Shown here piece after piece: positions 32,157-38,562 of a stretch of DNA of 38,562 bases (position 1 is its first letter; the number at the start of each line of letters is the position of its first letter). Made by a program: the position numbers and the translations under genes. This stretch comes from JAPHTQ01 sp051747405 (GTDB lineage: Bacteria; Pseudomonadota; Gammaproteobacteria; Thiohalomonadales; Thiohalomonadaceae): contig JBNJGC010000004.1 in assembly GCA_051747405.1 (NCBI GenBank), positions 1 to 38,562 on the forward strand, in the 5' to 3' direction. The notes beneath the pieces are model-generated. The model did no database searches. It was not told where the DNA came from and saw only the letters and a program-made list of their open reading frames with translations.

Positions 32157-32307
32157 GGGCAACCGCATACTTTGTCATCGCTGGTGTAAGCCCTTGATTT
32201 ACAGTCGTCTGCCGCAAGGACGCGGCAGTCGAGCCTCCAGGGAGGGGTTTACGGCGTACCGTATATCAAGGGCTTACACTAGCGGGGGGTTATGTAAGTA
32301 TGCGCTC
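32157..32307. repeat. Second copy of the 59-bp repeat, split by an insertion
   Basis: Outer parts 32157-32188 and 32281-32307 correspond in opposite orientation to the unit at 23749-23807. The middle is a small element (32189-32274) absent from the other copy, which serves as the empty-site reference. Confidence 0.75.
32189..32274. mobile_element. 86-bp MITE flanked by TA dinucleotides
   Basis: Inverted ends AGCCCTTGAT and ATCAAGGGCT are perfect; with the flanking GTGTA and TACAC the symmetry extends to 15 bases. The TA on each side is consistent with a TA target duplication, as for IS630/Tc1-type transposons. It is too short to encode a transposase and interrupts a copy of the 59-bp repeat. 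Confidence 0.7.
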
Positions 32308-32395
32308 ACCCTGTGGGTCGGCCTGAGCCGCTTGACGCCCCCGCCACGCTGGCAGATACTGCCTGCTGTCACTTTGTTCACATTTGCACCTCCTT

Positions 32396-32421
32396 TCACG
32401 GTAACTCTTCACGGTAACTCT
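32396..32421 (+). repeat. Tandem 13-bp repeat just before siaA
   Basis: TCACGGTAACTCT occurs twice in exact tandem, ending 4 bases before the siaA ATG. No Shine-Dalgarno sequence is evident in or after it. It may be a recent slippage event or a regulatory site. Confidence 0.7.
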
Positions 32422-32425
32422 ACTC

Positions 32426-34420
32426 ATGGCCACTTGGGGTTTCGGGCTTCGCGCCAAATCGCTGCTGGCACTCCTGCTGGCAACACTGTTGGCGCTGCTG
32501 CCCGCCGGGCTGATCGGTTGGCAGGTGCTTGAGGGGGTTCGCGCCCACTTCGGCGAGGCCTACGCGCGCAACTTCACCCAGCTCAACAGCCAGAACATCC
32601 TCGCCCCGGTCTCGCGCAACCTGGCCCTCTCACGGCGACTCGCCGACTCGGTGCTCACCCGCCAGTGGCTGTTGGATGAGGAGAATCCCACCAAGCGGGA
32701 TCTCTTCTTCCGCGAGGCGGAGGGCTACCGCAGAGACTTCCGCGACGGTAACTACTTTCTCATCAGCAACCTCAGCCGCCACTACTACCAGAACGACGGC
32801 AAGGGCGAGCAGAACCGCTCTCCACGCTACACCCTCGACCCCGACTCGCCGGACGACACCTGGTTTTTCAACACCATGGACGGGGATGAGAACTTCAACA
32901 TCAACGTCAACCCCGACGCCAAATTAGGGGTGACCCGGGTTTGGCTCAATGTGGTGGTGCGTGAGGGCGAGCGCAAGATCGGTCTGGCCGGCACCGGCTT
33001 CGATCTGAGCGGATTCCTTGAGGATTTCATCACCACCGACGAGCCGGGGGTGACCCCGATGATCGTCAGCGAGGATGGCGCCATTCAGGCCCACCCCGAC
33101 TCTTCGCTCATCGCCTACGGTGCCACCACCGGTGCGGCCAGTGAGCTGCACCGTCTGGACGACCTTCTTGCCGATGCCGACCAGCGCGAGTCGCTGAGGC
33201 ATACGCTGCAGCAGTCGCAGCGCTCCCCAAAACAGATCCACACCCTGCGTGCGCAACTCGACGGGCGCGAGCAGCTGCTGGCGATCAGCTATATCCCGGC
33301 ACTGAAGTGGTATGTGCTCAGCGCCGTCGACCTCAAAGCAGCGCAGGTCTTGCAAGGCACCTGGCTGAAGAGCGCGGTGGTGGCTGTGGTGGTGGTCCTG
33401 GCGATACTCTTTCTCGCCTTCGGCTACGCGGTAGAGCGACTGGTGCTACACCCGCTCCACCGCTTGCAGCAGTCGGCCACGGCCCTCTCGCGGGGCAACT
33501 TCGAGGTCGACCTGCCCCAGCCGGGCCGGGATGAGGTGGGGGATCTGAGCCGCGCCTTCGGTGTGATGGCCTCGCAGATCAAGCACCACACCGAGGAGCT
33601 GGAGGGGAAGGTGCGGGATCGCACCCACAAACTGGAGAACACCAACCGGGAGATGGCGGCGACACAGAAGAAGATCAGCGACTCCATCGACTACGCCAGC
33701 ATGATCCAGCGCGCGCTGCTCCCCGACAAGCAACTGACCCAGGTGCTCGGGCCGCACCACTTTGTCATGTGGCACCCGCGCGATGTGGTTGGCGGCGACT
33801 TCTACCTCTTCCGCGCCGAGCAGGATCGCTATCTTATCGGCGTCGTCGACTGCGCCGGCCATGGCGTACCCGGTGCCTTGATGACCATGCTGGCCCGCGC
33901 CGCCTTCGATGATGCCATGAACCGCCTCGGTCTCGACTCCCCGGCGGCGCTGCTTAGCCATGCCGATACCGCACTGCGGGAGATGCTCAACCACTCAGAG
34001 CTGCCGCGGGCCATCGCCACCAATATGGACGCAGGGCTTGCCAGCATCGATCGCGAGCGGGGCACCCTGCGCTACGCGGGCGCCAAGATCAGCCTCTACT
34101 GGAGCGACGGCGACCAGATCCACGAGATCAAGGGGGGGCGCCGCCCCCTGTTCGACCGCAAGGTGGGCCACTACCGGGACACGGAGCTGGCCCTCCACCC
34201 CGGATGCACCTACTATTTGGCTACCGACGGCTATCTCGACCAGGCCGGAGGAGAGCTCGGCTTCGGTTTCGGCGACAGCCGCTTTGCCGAGCTTCTACTG
34301 GCGCACGCCGGCCTACCCATGGAGGAGCAGGCCGCGGCACTGGAGCAGACGATAAGAGACTATCGCGGCGAGCATCCGCAACGCGATGACATTACCGTCC
34401 TCTCTTTCCGCATCGACTGA
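32426..34420 (+). CDS. siaA: SiaA-like membrane PP2C (SpoIIE-type) phosphatase with HAMP domain
   Basis: 664 residues, close to Pseudomonas SiaA (663). An N-terminal membrane helix (about 10-33) precedes a periplasmic double-Cache-like sensor domain (about 35-310, with WFFNTMDGDENFNINVN and GLAGTGFDLSGF). A second membrane helix (about 315-338), a HAMP domain (about 338-392), a short coiled coil and a SpoIIE/PP2C phosphatase domain (about 420-664) follow. Metal-ligand motifs are VVGGDFYLF, VVDCAGHGVPGALM, and RDDITVL at the end. SiaA dephosphorylates SiaC in response to an external signal, which frees SiaC to activate the cyclase SiaD. siaB starts 15 nt downstream. Confidence 0.93.
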   Translation: MATWGFGLRAKSLLALLLATLLALLPAGLIGWQVLEGVRAHFGEAYARNFTQLNSQNILAPVSRNLALSRRLADSVLTRQWLLDEENPTKRDLFFREAEGYRRDFRDGNYFLISNLSRHYYQNDGKGEQNRSPRYTLDPDSPDDTWFFNTMDGDENFNINVNPDAKLGVTRVWLNVVVREGERKIGLAGTGFDLSGFLEDFITTDEPGVTPMIVSEDGAIQAHPDSSLIAYGATTGAASELHRLDDLLADADQRESLRHTLQQSQRSPKQIHTLRAQLDGREQLLAISYIPALKWYVLSAVDLKAAQVLQGTWLKSAVVAVVVVLAILFLAFGYAVERLVLHPLHRLQQSATALSRGNFEVDLPQPGRDEVGDLSRAFGVMASQIKHHTEELEGKVRDRTHKLENTNREMAATQKKISDSIDYASMIQRALLPDKQLTQVLGPHHFVMWHPRDVVGGDFYLFRAEQDRYLIGVVDCAGHGVPGALMTMLARAAFDDAMNRLGLDSPAALLSHADTALREMLNHSELPRAIATNMDAGLASIDRERGTLRYAGAKISLYWSDGDQIHEIKGGRRPLFDRKVGHYRDTELALHPGCTYYLATDGYLDQAGGELGFGFGDSRFAELLLAHAGLPMEEQAAALEQTIRDYRGEHPQRDDITVLSFRID

Positions 34421-34435
34421 CCGGAGCTTCACCGC

Positions 34436-34467
34436 ATGGACAACATCGACCTGTTCGCCCTGCGCGA
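34436..34467 (+). CDS. siaB: SiaB-like kinase, start only (rest in assembly gap)
   Basis: The ATG at 34436, preceded by GGAG, opens MDNIDLFALR before the N run. Between siaA and siaC, Pseudomonas has siaB, a SpoIIAB-like protein kinase that phosphorylates SiaC and keeps the pathway off. A protein of that class needs about 500 bases, so the 100-N gap cannot be true to size. The bases after the gap (34568-34585, ending TGA) may be its last codons, but the frame cannot be checked. Identity rests on context and the start alone. Confidence 0.6.
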
Positions 34468-34567
34468 NNNNNNNNNNNNNNNNNNNNNNNNNNNNNNNNN
34501 NNNNNNNNNNNNNNNNNNNNNNNNNNNNNNNNNNNNNNNNNNNNNNNNNNNNNNNNNNNNNNNNNNN
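34468..34567. other. Assembly gap, 100 N (inside siaB)
   Basis: Exactly 100 unknown bases, the usual placeholder for a gap of unknown length. It removes most of siaB. Confidence 0.98.
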
Positions 34568-34593
34568 ATCCGTGCTGTGATCTGAGCCACATT

Positions 34594-34602
34594 TGGTATA
34601 AT
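34594..34602 (+). promoter_or_regulatory. Extended -10 element immediately before siaC
   Basis: TGGTATAAT fits the extended -10 consensus TGnTATAAT. Initiation would fall at about 34608-34610, only a few bases before the siaC ATG, which has no clear ribosome-binding site. This would give a near-leaderless siaC-siaD transcript. The -35 region is not well conserved. Confidence 0.45.
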
Positions 34603-34612
34603 CACACCCATC

Positions 34613-34996
34613 ATGAGAGAACTTGAATTAACCGGTACGCAATCCACCCCCAACGTCAAAGGCGACTGGGTGGCTGGCACCCTCCATATGAGCGGCGACT
34701 CCTATCCAGAAAACTCCTTCGAGATGTTCGGTGACATCATCGAATGGGTGGAGGACTATCTGCAGCAGACCGATGGCCCCCTGCACATGGATCTGCGACT
34801 CATCTATATGAACACCAGCTCGGTTCGGGCGATGCTGGATATCTTCGATATGCTCGAAGAGGCCCACAACCGGGGCCGCCAGGTCAGCGTCGACTGGTAC
34901 TACGATCCGCGCAACGAGCGCGTCGTCTCCCTGGCCGACGAGTTCAAAGAGGACTGCACTTTCCCCTTCCACATCCTGGCCCAAGAGGTCGCCTAA
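34613..34996 (+). CDS. siaC: SiaC-like partner-switch protein (DUF1987)
   Basis: 127 residues, as in Pseudomonas SiaC. The DUF1987 features PNVKGDWVAGTLHMSGDSYP, FEMFGDIIEWVEDYL and LRLIYMNTSSVRAMLDIFDM are present. T68 in YMNTSS falls at the same residue number as the phosphorylated Thr68 of SiaC. Unphosphorylated SiaC binds and activates the diguanylate cyclase SiaD; SiaB phosphorylates it and SiaA removes the phosphate. It ends 3 nt before siaD. Confidence 0.92.
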   Translation: MRELELTGTQSTPNVKGDWVAGTLHMSGDSYPENSFEMFGDIIEWVEDYLQQTDGPLHMDLRLIYMNTSSVRAMLDIFDMLEEAHNRGRQVSVDWYYDPRNERVVSLADEFKEDCTFPFHILAQEVA

Positions 34997-34999
34997 GCG

Positions 35000-35803
35000 G
35001 TGGTCAAGACAGCGATCAAAGCGAACGCGGATCACGACCTGTTGGCACAGGTCGAGGCGCTGCTCGACGACCCTGCGCACAAGGACAACCCCCTCTACCA
35101 GCCGCTTAGGCAGATGCTTGAGCTCACCCGCTCCCACTCGCAGCGGCTGGAGCGGCTGGTGCACATCTCCGACCGCTACCACAGCCTCTCCCGCAATGAG
35201 GTAGGAACGCTGGAGGAGCAGTACGATCGCCAGCTGCGCCGCCTGGAGAAGCTCACCCGCATCTCCGACCGCTACCAGCAGAACATGATCCAACTCAACA
35301 TCTCCCTGCGTGAGGCGGCCCTGCACGACCCCCTCACCGGCATGGGCAACCGGCGCTTCCTTATGGATCGGCTGCGCGAAGAGGTGGAGCGCGCGACCCG
35401 AAACAGCAGTACCTTCTGCGTCACCATCATCGACATCGACCACTTCAAGCGGGTCAATGACCGCTACGGCCACGAAGCCGGCGATCAGCTACTCTGCGAG
35501 TTGGCCCAGCAGCTACCCAAGACCCTGCGCGAATACGATGTCTGTGGTCGCTGGGGAGGCGAAGAGTTTCTGCTGATCTTTCCCGACACCCCGCAGGAGG
35601 CCGCCTTCGCCGTCGCCGAGCGGGTCCGCCACGCCATCTCCCAAGTCAGCCTCAGCTCAATGGGCGATAACTACCCGATCACCGCCAGCCTCGGCCTGAC
35701 CGGCTATGTGGAAGGTGAGAGCTACTCGGAGACCGTCAACCGCGCCGACCACGCCCTCTACCGGGCCAAGGCCCTGGGCAGAAACCGTACCGAACAGACC
35801 TAA
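35000..35803 (+). CDS. siaD: SiaD-like diguanylate cyclase
   Basis: 267 residues from a GTG start three bases after the siaC stop, with AGAGG upstream. The N-terminal part (about 10-105) is coiled coil, including two similar segments VHISDRYHSL and TRISDRYQQNM. This is the SiaC-binding region in the Pseudomonas protein. The GGDEF domain (about 106-262) has metal ligands in IIDIDHFK (D145), the active site GGEEF (186-190) and an inhibitory I-site RxxD (R177-D180) five residues earlier. It should make c-di-GMP from two GTP, with product inhibition. In Pseudomonas the module controls aggregation and biofilm formation. Confidence 0.93.
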   Translation: MVKTAIKANADHDLLAQVEALLDDPAHKDNPLYQPLRQMLELTRSHSQRLERLVHISDRYHSLSRNEVGTLEEQYDRQLRRLEKLTRISDRYQQNMIQLNISLREAALHDPLTGMGNRRFLMDRLREEVERATRNSSTFCVTIIDIDHFKRVNDRYGHEAGDQLLCELAQQLPKTLREYDVCGRWGGEEFLLIFPDTPQEAAFAVAERVRHAISQVSLSSMGDNYPITASLGLTGYVEGESYSETVNRADHALYRAKALGRNRTEQT

Positions 35804-35920
35804 ACCCACCACCAGCCTGCCGCCGCTTTTCGCCTGGCAACGGGTCTGGGGTCACGTTGAGCGAAGATCACTGCTCATCCCAAAAAACTCACCGCAGGAC
35901 GCAGAGCTGTTCGAATGGCT

Positions 35921-35982
35921 GTCATTACGAGCCGAAAACGAAGCACCCCTGCACCTGGAAAGCGATTGCTTCGTCGCTTTAA
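35921..35982. repeat. GTCATTACGAGC-type palindromic repeat, within a gene-free spacer
   Basis: GTCATTACGAGCCGAAAACG and the inverted pair CGAAGCA/TGCTTCG place this in the family of the element inserted in mshO. The whole spacer 35804-36195 holds no gene I can support. It also contains CCCAAAAAACTCACCGCAGG at about 35879, like the sequence at 26631, and CTTTGCGCCCTTTGCGTC at about 36076, which resembles ends of the CGCAGAGG-type elements. Confidence 0.6.
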
Positions 35983-36151
35983 CACCCACATTCATTATGA
36001 TAACTCCCTGTAATAGTTATACTTTTATGACTCTTTGCCCTGCCCGGCAGAACAGTGAACCGCAGATAAAATAACTTTGCGCCCTTTGCGTCTTCGCCCC
36101 TTTGCGTTGAAAACGATTTTTGCCCCCTGTTATCAGGTGCTTACCGCAAGC

Positions 36152-36157
36152 TATAAT
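36152..36157 (+). promoter_or_regulatory. Candidate -10 element of the glyQS promoter
   Basis: TATAAT at 36152-36157, about 39 bases before the glyQ start. A weak -35 (TTATCA, 36130-36135) lies 16 bases upstream. Placement before glyQ makes it plausible, but it was picked by eye. Confidence 0.45.
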
Positions 36158-36195
36158 GTAATGCTTTGTAACGGAACATATATATAGGTATCACC

Positions 36196-37073
36196 TTGAG
36201 CGGAACGAAATCAGCAGACGTCTCGACCTTTCAGGGTCTCATTCTCGCGCTGCAGCAGTACTGGGCGGAACAGGGCTGCGTGATCCTGCAGCCGCTGGAT
36301 ATGGAGGTGGGGGCCGGTACCTTCCACCCGGCCACCTTCCTGCGTGCCATCGGCCCCGAGCCGTGGAGCACCGCCTATGTGCAGCCCTCCCGTCGACCCA
36401 CCGATGGGCGCTACGGCGAGAACCCCAACCGCCTGCAGCACTACTACCAGTTTCAGGTGATCCTTAAACCCTCGCCGCTGGATATCCAGGAGCTCTACCT
36501 GGGTTCGCTGAAGATGCTCGGTATCGACCCGCTGGAGCACGATATCCGTTTCGTCGAGGATAACTGGGAGTCGCCGACCCTCGGCGCCTGGGGGCTAGGC
36601 TGGGAGGTCTGGCTCAACGGCATGGAGGTGACCCAGTTCACCTACTTCCAGCAGGTGGGCGGCCTCGACTGCAAGCCGGTCACCGGCGAGATCACCTACG
36701 GCCTGGAGCGCATTGCCATGTACCTGCAAGGGGTGGAGAGTGTGTTCGACCTGGTCTGGACCCAGGGCCCCGACGGCCCGGTCACCTACGGCGATGTCTA
36801 CCACCAGAACGAGGTGGAGCAGTCCACCTACAACTTCGAGCACGCCGACACCGAGTTCAACTTCGCCCTGTTCGACCAGTGTGAAAAGGAGTCCAACAAA
36901 CTGATCGAGGCGGGCCTGCCTCTGCCCGCCTACGAACAGGTGCTCAAGGCCTCGCACACCTTCAACATGCTCGACGCTCGCCACGCCATCTCGGTCACCG
37001 AACGCCAGCGCTATATCCTGCGCGTGCGCTCCCTGGCCCGCGCCGTGGCCCAGGCCTATTACGAAGCACGCGA
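36196..37073 (+). CDS. glyQ: Glycyl-tRNA synthetase alpha subunit (3' end in gap)
   Basis: The frame opens after a TAA at 36069-36071 in the AT-rich leader, and the only reasonable start is TTG at 36196, preceded by AGGTATCACC; residues 2-10 are SGTKSADVS, then TFQGLILALQQYWAEQG. 292 codons are visible of about 300-310 expected. Conserved segments include CVILQPLDMEVGAGTFHP, PSRRPTDGRYGENPNRLQHY, DNWESPTLGAWGLGWEVW and NGMEVTQFTYFQQVGG. The catalytic alpha subunit pairs with GlyS in an alpha2beta2 enzyme that charges tRNA-Gly. The last few residues are lost in the N run. Confidence 0.95.
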
Positions 37074-37173
37074 NNNNNNNNNNNNNNNNNNNNNNNNNNN
37101 NNNNNNNNNNNNNNNNNNNNNNNNNNNNNNNNNNNNNNNNNNNNNNNNNNNNNNNNNNNNNNNNNNNNNNNNN
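37074..37173. other. Assembly gap, 100 N (glyQ-glyS junction)
   Basis: Exactly 100 unknown bases covering the end of glyQ and the first codons of glyS. About 10-15 glyQ codons plus 20-25 glyS codons would need roughly the size shown, so this gap may be near its true length, unlike the one in siaB. Confidence 0.98.
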
Positions 37174-38562
37174 AAGAAGGCGGAGCTCGACTTCGGTGAG
37201 GTGGAATCCTTCGCCGCGCCGCGTCGACTCGCCGTGCTTATTAAGAGGCTGGACGAGACCCAGGCGGATAAAGAGGTGGAGCGTCGCGGTCCGGCACTGA
37301 CCGCCGCCTTCGACGAGGACGGCAATCCGACCAAGGCGACCGAGGGTTTCGCCCGCTCCTGCGGCGTCAGCCCCGACAAGCTTGAGACCATGGAGACCAA
37401 AAAGGGGGCCTGGCTGGTCTACCGCTCCACGCAGAAGGGGCAGGCCACCGCCGAACTGATCCCCGGCATCCTCACCGACTCGCTCAACAAGCTCCCCATC
37501 CCCAAGCGCATGCGCTGGGGCGACCTCGACGCCGAGTTCGTCCGCCCGGTCCACTGGGTGGTGCTGCTGTTCGGCGACGATACCATCGACACCGAGATCC
37601 TTAGCGTCAAATCGGGCCGCGACACCTACGGCCACCGTTTCCACCACCCGGATCCTATCTTCCTCGGCGAGCCGGCCGCCTATGCGCCGGTGCTCGAGAC
37701 TACCGGTCATGTCATGGCCGACTTTGCCAAGCGCCGCGAGGCGATCCGCGGTCAGGTGATGGAGGCGGCGGAGAAGGCCGGCGGCAGAGCGGTGATCGAC
37801 GACGACCTACTCAATGAGGTTACCGGCCTGGTTGAGTGGCCGCTGGCGGTGGTCGGCAGTTTCGAGGAGCGTTTTCTCGAGGTGCCGCCCGAGTGTCTTA
37901 TCTCCGCAATGAAGGGGCACCAGAAGTATTTCCATATGATCGATACTGACGGCAAATTGATGCCCAACTTCATTACCGTCAGCAATATCGAGTCGCGTCA
38001 TCCGGAGTATGTGCGCAAGGGTAACGAACGGGTGATCCGCCCGCGTCTTACCGATGCCGACTTCTTCTGGAATCAGGACCGCAAACACAAGCTCGAGGAG
38101 CGTATCGACAGCCTCGCCAGCGTGATCTTCCAGAAGCAGCTCGGCACCATCGCCGATAAGTCCAAACGGGTCGCCGCCATTGCCGAGAAGATTGCCGAGG
38201 TCATTGGTGGCCAGCCCGAGCTTGCCGGTCGCGCCGCCATCCTCGCCAAATGCGATCTCATGACCGAGATGGTGGGGGAGTTCCCCGAACTGCAGGGGAT
38301 CATGGGCCGTTACTACGCCGGACACGACGGCGAACCGAGCGAGGTGGCCGCCGCTCTGGATGAGCAGTACATGCCCCGCTTCGCCGGCGACCGGCTGCCC
38401 CAGGGCAAGACCGGCCAGGCGCTGGCCATCGCCGACAAACTCGACACCCTCATCGGCATCTTTGGTATCGGCCAGGTGCCCAGCGGCGACAAAGACCCCT
38501 TCGCCCTGCGCCGCGCCGCCCTCGGTGCGCTGCGCATCATCATCGAGGAGAGGCTGGATATC
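37174..38562 (+). CDS. glyS: Glycyl-tRNA synthetase beta subunit (partial at both ends)
   Basis: 463 codons run from the gap to the end of the window, about two thirds of a normal GlyS (about 690). The beta subunit binds tRNA and is required for activity of GlyQ. Conserved blocks are FAAPRRLAVLIKRLDE, RRGPALTAAFDEDGNPTKAT, PKRMRWGDLDAEFVRPVHWV, SAMKGHQKYFHMIDTDGKL, VRKGNERVIRPRLTDADFFW and RRAALGALRIIIEE. The central HD-like region (about CDLMTEMVGEFPELQGIMGR) is intact. The C-terminal anticodon-binding part lies beyond the window. Confidence 0.96.

Noticed and set aside
31931..32197. Small plus-strand open frame of 88 codons in the repeat-rich spacer
   Set aside because: It has no recognisable domain, crosses into a dispersed repeat and a MITE end, and has no convincing ribosome-binding site.
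36595..37710. Minus-strand open frame of 371 codons running across the second N gap
   Set aside because: It exists only because N is read as an open codon; it lies opposite glyQ and glyS, which are certain.

Overview
The window looks like a piece of a high-GC gammaproteobacterial chromosome from a draft or metagenome assembly (two runs of exactly 100 N). Gene content and order support this: gpmI-envC-ctpA-yibQ, rhodanese-grxC-trxC-secB-gpsA-trmL, an MSHA-type pilus cluster, ntrC-ntrB/DUF4124/glnA, siaABCD and glyQ-glyS. A sulfur-metabolising or environmental lineage is possible (ArsR dithiol regulator with rhodanese, TusA beside a PP-loop enzyme, class 1B PyrD), but the sequence does not fix the genus. 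No rRNA, tRNA or CRISPR array was recognised.

Layout. 1-1908: two adjacent genes sharing a calerythrin-like EF-hand module; the second fuses it to a SARP/BTAD-type DNA-binding regulator, which is the most unusual protein architecture here. 1987-7489 (minus): gpmI, envC, ctpA, yibQ, yajL as one tightly packed set for glycolysis, cell-wall hydrolase control and periplasmic proteolysis. 7691-10860 (plus): ArsR regulator with cysteines spaced like persulfide sensors, membrane rhodanese, glutaredoxin 3, thioredoxin 2, SecB, GpsA. 11074-12742: trmL (minus) and a class 1B dihydroorotate dehydrogenase (plus), set among inverted-repeat elements. 12941-22926: a compact MSHA/type IV pilus cluster (mshE, mshG, an unknown membrane protein, two major-type pilins, mshQ, minor pilins C/D/O/P). 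One minor-pilin gene carries an in-frame repeat insertion with a target-site duplication. 23074-23750: a Phd/VapC toxin-antitoxin pair bracketed by 33-bp direct repeats.

23916-29194 (minus): ntrC, ntrB, a DUF4124 protein and glnA, with an NtrC box and a sigma-54 promoter in front of glnA and another NtrC box upstream of ntrB. 29195-31812 (minus): a CDF metal transporter, a TusA-like sulfur carrier and a PP-loop tRNA-thiolase-like enzyme. 31813-32425: repeat-rich spacer containing a small TA-flanked MITE inserted into another repeat. 32426-35803: siaA, siaB (almost all lost in an assembly gap), siaC and siaD, a phosphatase/kinase/partner-switch module controlling a diguanylate cyclase. 36196-38562: glyQ (TTG start) and glyS, with the junction lost in the second gap.

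Two themes connect regions. First, c-di-GMP: SiaD should make it, and MshE carries both halves of the MshEN c-di-GMP-binding motif, so synthesis and a likely pilus-ATPase target lie about 20 kb apart. Second, the intergenic spaces are full of short palindromic elements of several families, some nested, some affecting gene starts.
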